From: Botryllus schlosseri
Lineage: Eukaryota; Chordata; Ascidiacea; Stolidobranchia; Styelidae
Direction of reading: 5' to 3'
Length of the DNA stretch: 26,440 nt
Assembly: GCA_000444245.1 (NCBI GenBank)
Contig: ATSW01012542.1
Coordinates: 1 to 26,440, forward strand
Each line of letters begins with the position of its first letter. Position 1 is the first letter of the stretch. Below, piece by piece: positions 21,896 through 26,440 of the stretch. Position numbers and translations under genes: made by a program. Under the pieces are notes generated by a model. It was not told where the DNA came from. It made no database searches and saw only the letters and a program-made list of their open reading frames with translations.

Positions 21896-22464
21896 TGGAC
21901 GAATGCAATTGTTTCCTTAAAGCAGTGGTTCCCAACCTGTGGTACGCGTACCACTAGTGGTTCGCGAAGGTCTTCCAGGTGGTACGCGAGTAGATTCTGT
22001 TTTTTTTTTTCGACCGAAGGAAGTTATTAATTCGGTTGGGTTGATTTTGAATTTTTTGAATTTTTTTGACTAGTGGTGAAAAAACAGTTCCATGCATCTC
22101 ATCAACCCGGGCTGATAATGCCTAGTTTAATGGAATTTGTTATTACTAGGGCGATTTTTCTTTACAAAATTGAGCGTTAAGTCAAAAAATTGTCAAAATT
22201 GTTTACAAAGTCAAATTTTTTTGGATCCCCTCCATTTCGTTTGTATTGTATAACTGGACATTTTACAGCTTGTAGCCCACTTTATAGGCCTACCGTTGTA
22301 GGCGGCCCATTGTCTGCTCATCGTGGATCATAAACTGTCAAACGAAACAAATAGGTTGACAATTGAAATGGTGTTATGCTCAACGTACCGCAATATCCTA
22401 ACTGAAGCAAGACTGCTTGTCATTGCATGGTTATTTTATCAAGTAAAGCGCATGATGAAAAATT

Positions 22465-22662
22465 TTGATGCATGACAACATTGTCAGTATGAAGCAATAT
22501 GTTGTGTCACCAGCAGTGTACGCACAGCTTCAGTGTTTTCAGCCAACAACTACTTCTGCTGAACGGTATTTCTCCATTTATGGCAAGCTACTTAGTAAGG
22601 TCGGGCACTTTCTACCCGAGAATGTAAGAAAGTATATTTCGTTGTACTACAACAAATTTTAA
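22465..22662 (+). pseudogene. hAT transposase C-terminal dimerisation fragment
   Basis: Residues read PTTTSAERYFSIYGKLLSK, then FLPENVRKYISLYYNKF and a stop. This matches the hAT dimerisation region (S-x-ER-x-FS...LS...L...NV...L...N) found at the C-terminus of hAT transposases. The catalytic RNase-H core and the BED finger are not readable upstream, so the element cannot move itself. The first ATG is at 22468, but this is a remnant and has no true start. Confidence 0.75.
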
Positions 22663-22998
22663 TTAACTCTACCATAATACGTGGTGTAACTACTGGGCCA
22701 GATATCGTTAAAATAAAGTTTTTTCATGTCAAAATTTGTCAGTTTTTAGGTCTAAAACGCTTTTTCGTAAAGACAAACAGTCCCAACCAGAAATGAATAT
22801 AAGTAGTACAATTTTAACATTATGTGCGAAAACACCTAATTTGCGTACGTGAAGTCAAAATTTGGTCAAAATCAAGTTGTTTTTAAGTCAAAATCCTCCG
22901 ATTTTTAGGTAAAAATTCGTCCTAGTTATTCCACCTCACATAGCTCAAATACGTGAGTATGACGTCATAAATAGTGAAAAAATTTTGACCGCCTACGG

Positions 22999-23694
22999 CA
23001 GTGGTTCCCAACCTATTTCGTCTCGTTCCCCCCTTGGCCGATATTTGAGCTAAAATTCCCCCCTATGAAAAAGTTGCCTGTGACTAAAAAAAATGTGCTT
23101 TTTAACGCACAAACATTTGTTGACTGCGCAATTAATGGCCAAACATTTTCAGATATGTTCGAACTATGGCGTATGCGGACCGCACTAAACTTTGGTAAAG
23201 TACAGTCAAATTTGACTTGTTTTTGACCGGTCGGGTAGCCGCTGACGAAAAATAAATCACCAAGTCCGCTTGCTATGGACTTGAGTTGAATCTATGAATT
23301 TGGTACGGTATGTTTTTCACGTTAGCTCATATGTTGGCTTAAAAAGTTAAACAATTTACTAGCGGCCTTGTGCTGAATTCGGCTTGACGTTTTCCTGCTT
23401 AGTAGCAATTTGGTCGAGAGGCTGTCGCGGACCTAACGAAATCGTCTCGTGAGCCCCACTTTATCAGGGAGTGTAATATCTACGGAAGACATTTAAGCAT
23501 TCACCTAGCTTGAAATCTGCCAAAGAAACATACAATTGCAAAGAACTAATTTCTACTTAACAGTTCTATACCATAAAAATCTAAAAACCTTGTGAACCCA
23601 GTGTATCTTCCGATACAATGCCAAAGCCAGATTTCCCCTAAAAATTTCAAAATTCCCCTTAAGGGGGGAATTCCCCCCCGGTTGGGAACCACTG
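22999..23694 (+). mobile_element. Nested hAT MITE, about 0.7 kb
   Basis: The terminal inverted repeats are CAGTGGTTCCCAACC and GGTTGGGAACCACTG. Flanks GCCTACGG (22991-22998) and GTCTACGG (23695-23702) form an 8-bp target duplication with one C/T difference. Subterminal runs of C (left) and a CCTTAAGGGG palindrome with C/G runs (right) differ from the host element. No coding sequence. It jumped into the outer hAT element, so it is the younger of the two, unless the outer one later moved as a composite. Confidence 0.85.
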
Positions 23695-23846
23695 GTCTAC
23701 GGCGTGCGTAAATTATGTAGGTGGTACGCGAGCACTGCATAAAACCTCGAAGTGGTACGTGGGTGGAAAAAGGTTGGGAACCACTGCCTTAAAGTTTTCC
23801 TGTCTACGCCATTCAAGCGCGGTAAGATCAGTTTGAGTTGGCGACA

Positions 23847-24934
23847 TTCAGGATGATATTTCACGAAGCTCTGAATGACAGTCACATATTCCTCGTCGAT
23901 TCTTGTTCTATCGCTGTCACTGAGGTCGAATACTTTAAGCTGTTCATTGAATAATTGAATATTAGGTGGTTTAGATCAATTTCATAAACGGAATCTGAAC
24001 TACATTGCTTTATTGAGCATCATGAGAGAGCAGAAAGAACTTACTGTAGTGCATCGCTGCCTCATCTCTTCGCTAAGATTCCTAATTTGCATGGAAAGCA
24101 TCTTGCAATTACTCAGGTTGAATTCTTCAACGCGGGTTTTGTGCAGGATTTGAGTTACTGTATTGTAGCAGGAGGAAATGCCAGGATTTTTACTCAAATC
24201 CAGCGAATGCAGCTAAAACACAGTTTGATGCTCGGATATTTTACGACGCTACAAACCACTCAGTTGCTGTAATAATAATATTTATCGACGACAGAGCAAT
24301 ATTATCAATTTCTGCGCCTCATCGCAAAACTGGTGTAATTCAGAAAATAATGAACGTCGATAGGATATTGAAGAAACTGCCGAAACTACCACTGATATGA
24401 ATGAGCGATAGAAAACCTTACGATCATAAGCAATGACACTTTTTATCGGCAGACGTGATTAGGAATGCCTTATTGATGATAAGTTCGCTCGCGAATTGAA
24501 ATGCCATGCCTGACGTTGATTGGAACTCGCATTAGTAGTACACTATTCTTGGTTATTTCACTTGTAAGAAAACAAAACAGATCTAGCTAAAATGAATCAC
24601 CTCATGATTCCCGAGACCATTATTCAACGACGTTACTGACTGCTCATCCAATTCGCAAGCTGAAAGTCGAACTGCCTTCGTGTTACGCCTTTTCGAGAAG
24701 CGTCCGATTTCTTGCAATCCTACTGGTTCCAAATCCGTATTGTAACTTAGATCGAGTTTATCAAACTACAAAATACAGCAAATTATTCTGAAAACCACGC
24801 ACAAAATTGTGGAAACTAGGGGTTACCTCGATTTCACCAAAACATTCAAATGCATGAATTTCGCCGGCTGAAAGGTCGCATCCTTTCATCACAAGAGTAA
24901 CCGCTTTGTCTTTACAAAATAAGGGCGGCAGTGC
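23847..24934 (-). repeat. Left arm of a large inverted repeat
   Basis: This 1088-base arm is the reverse complement of 25353-26440 with about 2% differences by eye and no net length change. Its outer end here is set only by the window edge; the repeat should continue toward 23795 and beyond. It contains the LRR exons of the minus-strand copy. Confidence 0.9.
24045..24933 (-). CDS. LRR gene copy, left arm, three upstream exons
   Basis: Three exons are seen on the minus strand. 24827-24933 follows acceptor GCCGTAG (LPPLFCKDKAVTLVMKGCDLS). 24601-24722 reads GLQEIGRFSKRRNTKAVRLS, then ACELDEQSVTSLNNGL. 24045-24157 reads TQILHKTRVEEFNLSNCKML, then IRNLSEEM, with donor GTAAGT. Each holds one LRR of the pattern VxLxxCxLxxxxIxxL typical of the C-terminal arrays of NLR and ribonuclease-inhibitor-like proteins, where they bind protein ligands. 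Exon-per-repeat layout is also usual there. Intron phases of the first two junctions do not match with the strongest donors; weaker phase-1 donors (GTGAAA near 24837, GTCTCG near 24612) would fit. No NACHT or other N-terminal domain is in the window. The next exon is split by a transposon. Confidence 0.6.
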
Positions 24935-25352
24935 TACGGCGAAAACATTAACTTTACGCAACTCGGGACTATTATTTCAAGCGATCTAACCTATTTGTCA
25001 CTTGTGAACCCGCACTTGCAGTCAAAGGATTTCGTCGCCATGCAGGTCAAAAACAGTAACGTATGGGTCTTGCCTTGAGCGATTGTTGTTGAGTAGTGGT
25101 CAATAGTCACATTCTTTATGACTGGTTGCAAAGAGTCCATTTGAGACGAATCACGGAAATTCTATTTTAATCTCAGAACATTTCGCCAATCTATTATGAC
25201 GTGACTGGCTAATCAACATTTCTCTGTTATAAGTTTGTAATGTTTGTCTTCGTTGCCGATCAATTCTGGTCGTAAATTGTCAGTTTCCCATATTCGTTTA
25301 GCTCAAATATCTCGACATAAGTTATAATCGTTTGGATGAAGAGTGTATGGCC
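24935..25352. other. Unique spacer between the inverted-repeat arms
   Basis: These 418 bases are not part of the repeat and have no obvious exon. Because both LRR copies are transcribed outward, any upstream exons would have to lie in this spacer or not exist. The left copy keeps a splice acceptor (GCCGTAG) at the arm border; the right copy has ATGGCCG there instead. Confidence 0.6.
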
Positions 25353-26440
25353 GCACTGCCGCCCTTATTTTGTAAAGACAAAGCGGTTACTCTTGTGATG
25401 AAAGGATGCGACCTTACAGCCAGCGAAATTCATGCATTTGAATGTTTTGGTGAAATCGAGGTAGCCACTAGTTTCCACAATTTTGTGCGTGGTTTTCAGA
25501 ATAATTTGCTGTATTTTGTAGTTTGATAAACTCGATCTAAGTTACAATACGGATTTGGAACCAGTAGGATTGCAAGAAATCGGACGCTTCTCGAAAAGGC
25601 GTAACACGAAGGCAGTTCGACTTTCAGCTTGCGAATTGGATGAGCAGTCAGTAACGTCGTTGAATAATGGTCTCGGGAATCATGAGGTGATTCATTTTAG
25701 CTAGATCTGTTTTGTTTTCTTACAAGTGAAATAATCAAGAATAGTGTACTACTAATGCGAGTTCCAATCAACGTCAGGCATGGCATTTCAATTCGCGAGC
25801 GAACTTATCATCAATAAGGCATTCCTAATCACGTCTGACGATAAAAAGTGTCATTGCTTATGAGCGTATGGTTTTCTATCGCTCATTCATATCAGTGGTA
25901 GTTTCGGCAGTTTCTTCAATATCCTATCGACGTTCATTGTTTTCTGTATTACACCAGTTTTGCGATGAGGCGCAGAAATTGATAATATTGCTCTGTCGTC
26001 GATAAATATTATTATTACAGCAACTGAGTGGTTTGTAGCGTCGTAAAATATCCGAACATCAAACTGTGTTTTAGCTGCATTCGCCGGATTTGAGTAAAAA
26101 TCCTGGCATTTCCTCCTGCTACAAAACAGTAACTCAAATCCTGCACAAAACCCGCGTTGAAGAATTCAACCTGAGTAATTGCAAGATGCTTTCCATGCAA
26201 ATCAGGAATCTTAGCGAAGAGATGAGCCAGCGATGCACTACAGTAAGTTCTTTCTGCTCTCTCATGATGCTCAATAAAGCAATGTAGTTCAGATTCCGTT
26301 TATGAAATTGATCTAAACCGCCTAATACTCAATTATTCAATGAACAGCTAAAGGTATTCGACCTCAGTGACAGCGATAGAACAAGAATTCACGAGGAATA
26401 TGTGACTGTCATTCAGAGCTTCGTGAAATATCATCCTGAA
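25353..26440 (+). repeat. Right arm of a large inverted repeat
   Basis: It matches the left arm (reverse complement of 23847-24934) base for base apart from about 2% substitutions. It is cut by the window end, so the true arm is longer than 1088 bases. Confidence 0.9.
25354..26440 (+). CDS. LRR gene copy, right arm, partial
   Basis: The same four exons as in the left copy lie on the plus strand: 25354-25460, 25565-25686, 26130-26242 and 26348 to the window end (LKVFDLSDSDRTRIHEEYV, then IQSFVKYHPE). Substitutions relative to the left copy are few (for example CDLTASEI for CDLSAGEI, EEMSQRC for EEMRQRC), and reading frames are kept. At the first exon the acceptor AG of the left copy is missing; instead an in-frame ATG stands three codons before LPPL (MAALPPLFCK), so this copy may start here, or its first exon may be lost to splicing. 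The fourth exon is open to the edge; whether it also carries a transposon cannot be seen. Confidence 0.6.

Larger units (their letters stand above)
21923..23786 (+). mobile_element. hAT element with perfect 8-bp target duplication
   Basis: The ends are CAGTGGTTCCCAACCTG and AGGTTGGGAACCACTG, flanked by exact CCTTAAAG at 21915-21922 and 23787-23794. Subterminal GGTACGCG motifs repeat at both ends (two in the left 70 bases, including a 16-base palindrome at 21939-21954; two in the right 70 bases) and are plausible transposase-binding sites. It keeps a transposase C-terminal fragment at 22465-22662 and contains a second hAT MITE (22999-23694). Without the nested insert it is about 1.16 kb, so it is an internally deleted, non-autonomous copy. 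The intact duplication suggests fairly recent insertion. Confidence 0.9.
21896..23939 (-). pseudogene. LRR exon split by a hAT insertion (left gene copy)
   Basis: On the minus strand the exon starts after a TTCAATGAACAG acceptor at 23939 (LKVFDLSDSDRT...) and continues through RQLKLILPRLNGV to 23787, where the transposon at 21923-23786 interrupts it. The reading resumes at 21922 and reaches a good donor (TCCA then GTAAGA at 21895). Without the transposon and one copy of the 8-bp duplication the exon would be 172 bases, entering in phase 0 and leaving in phase 1. Two LRR units with LxxFxLS and LxLxLxRL patterns are visible. The insertion makes this copy very unlikely to give a normal product unless the exon is skipped. 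Confidence 0.65.

Noticed and set aside
22468-22662. Domesticated host gene from a hAT transposase
   Set aside because: The fragment lies inside intact hAT ends with a target duplication and lacks the catalytic region, so it is a transposon remnant.

Overview
The window looks like animal (metazoan, probably invertebrate) nuclear DNA. It has split genes with GT...AG introns, TATA plus TCAGTY-type core promoters, a BCL-2 family gene with the family's conserved intron in the BH2 motif, leucine-rich-repeat exons of the NLR/ribonuclease-inhibitor style, a C2H2 zinc-finger exon, and hAT-type DNA transposons. No bacterial signatures are present (no operons, no Shine-Dalgarno-led reading frames). I cannot name the species.

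Layout. Positions 1-816 (minus) are one long open exon of an unrecognised, Cys-containing protein that runs off the left edge. A C2H2 zinc-finger first exon lies upstream on the same strand (3780-4094) and may belong to the same gene. Positions 4.1-10.4 kb hold no gene I can support. Two inverted copies of a short MITE-like repeat sit at 10.4 and 13.1 kb. A 2-kb hAT-like element (13374-15415) carries a near-perfect 207-bp tandem duplication. It abuts a Thr/Ser/Pro-rich, low-stop segment (15.4-16.6 kb) whose coding frame is ambiguous. From 16.6 to 17.4 kb there is a minisatellite, then three successive TATA/initiator units embedded in degenerate TTAGGYATAG-like repeats, ending in a ten-codon first exon with a good splice donor (17437-17466).

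The right third is the richest part. A pro-survival-like BCL-2 gene (20453-21337, plus) lies just behind a tandem duplication. Its exon 1 ends in TAG exactly where the family has the BH2 tryptophan codon TGG. Next is a hAT element (21923-23786) with a perfect 8-bp target duplication and a surviving transposase C-terminus; a second hAT MITE is nested inside it. This composite sits inside an exon of a leucine-rich-repeat gene. The LRR gene lies in one arm of a large, roughly 98% identical inverted repeat (arms 23847-24934 and 25353-26440, 418-bp spacer) that continues past the window. The two LRR copies are transcribed away from each other, and at least the left one is disrupted.

How the parts relate: BCL-2 proteins control cell death and NLR-type LRR proteins often sense infection, so the right part may be a fast-evolving immunity or cell-death neighbourhood. 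That link is inference from proximity only.
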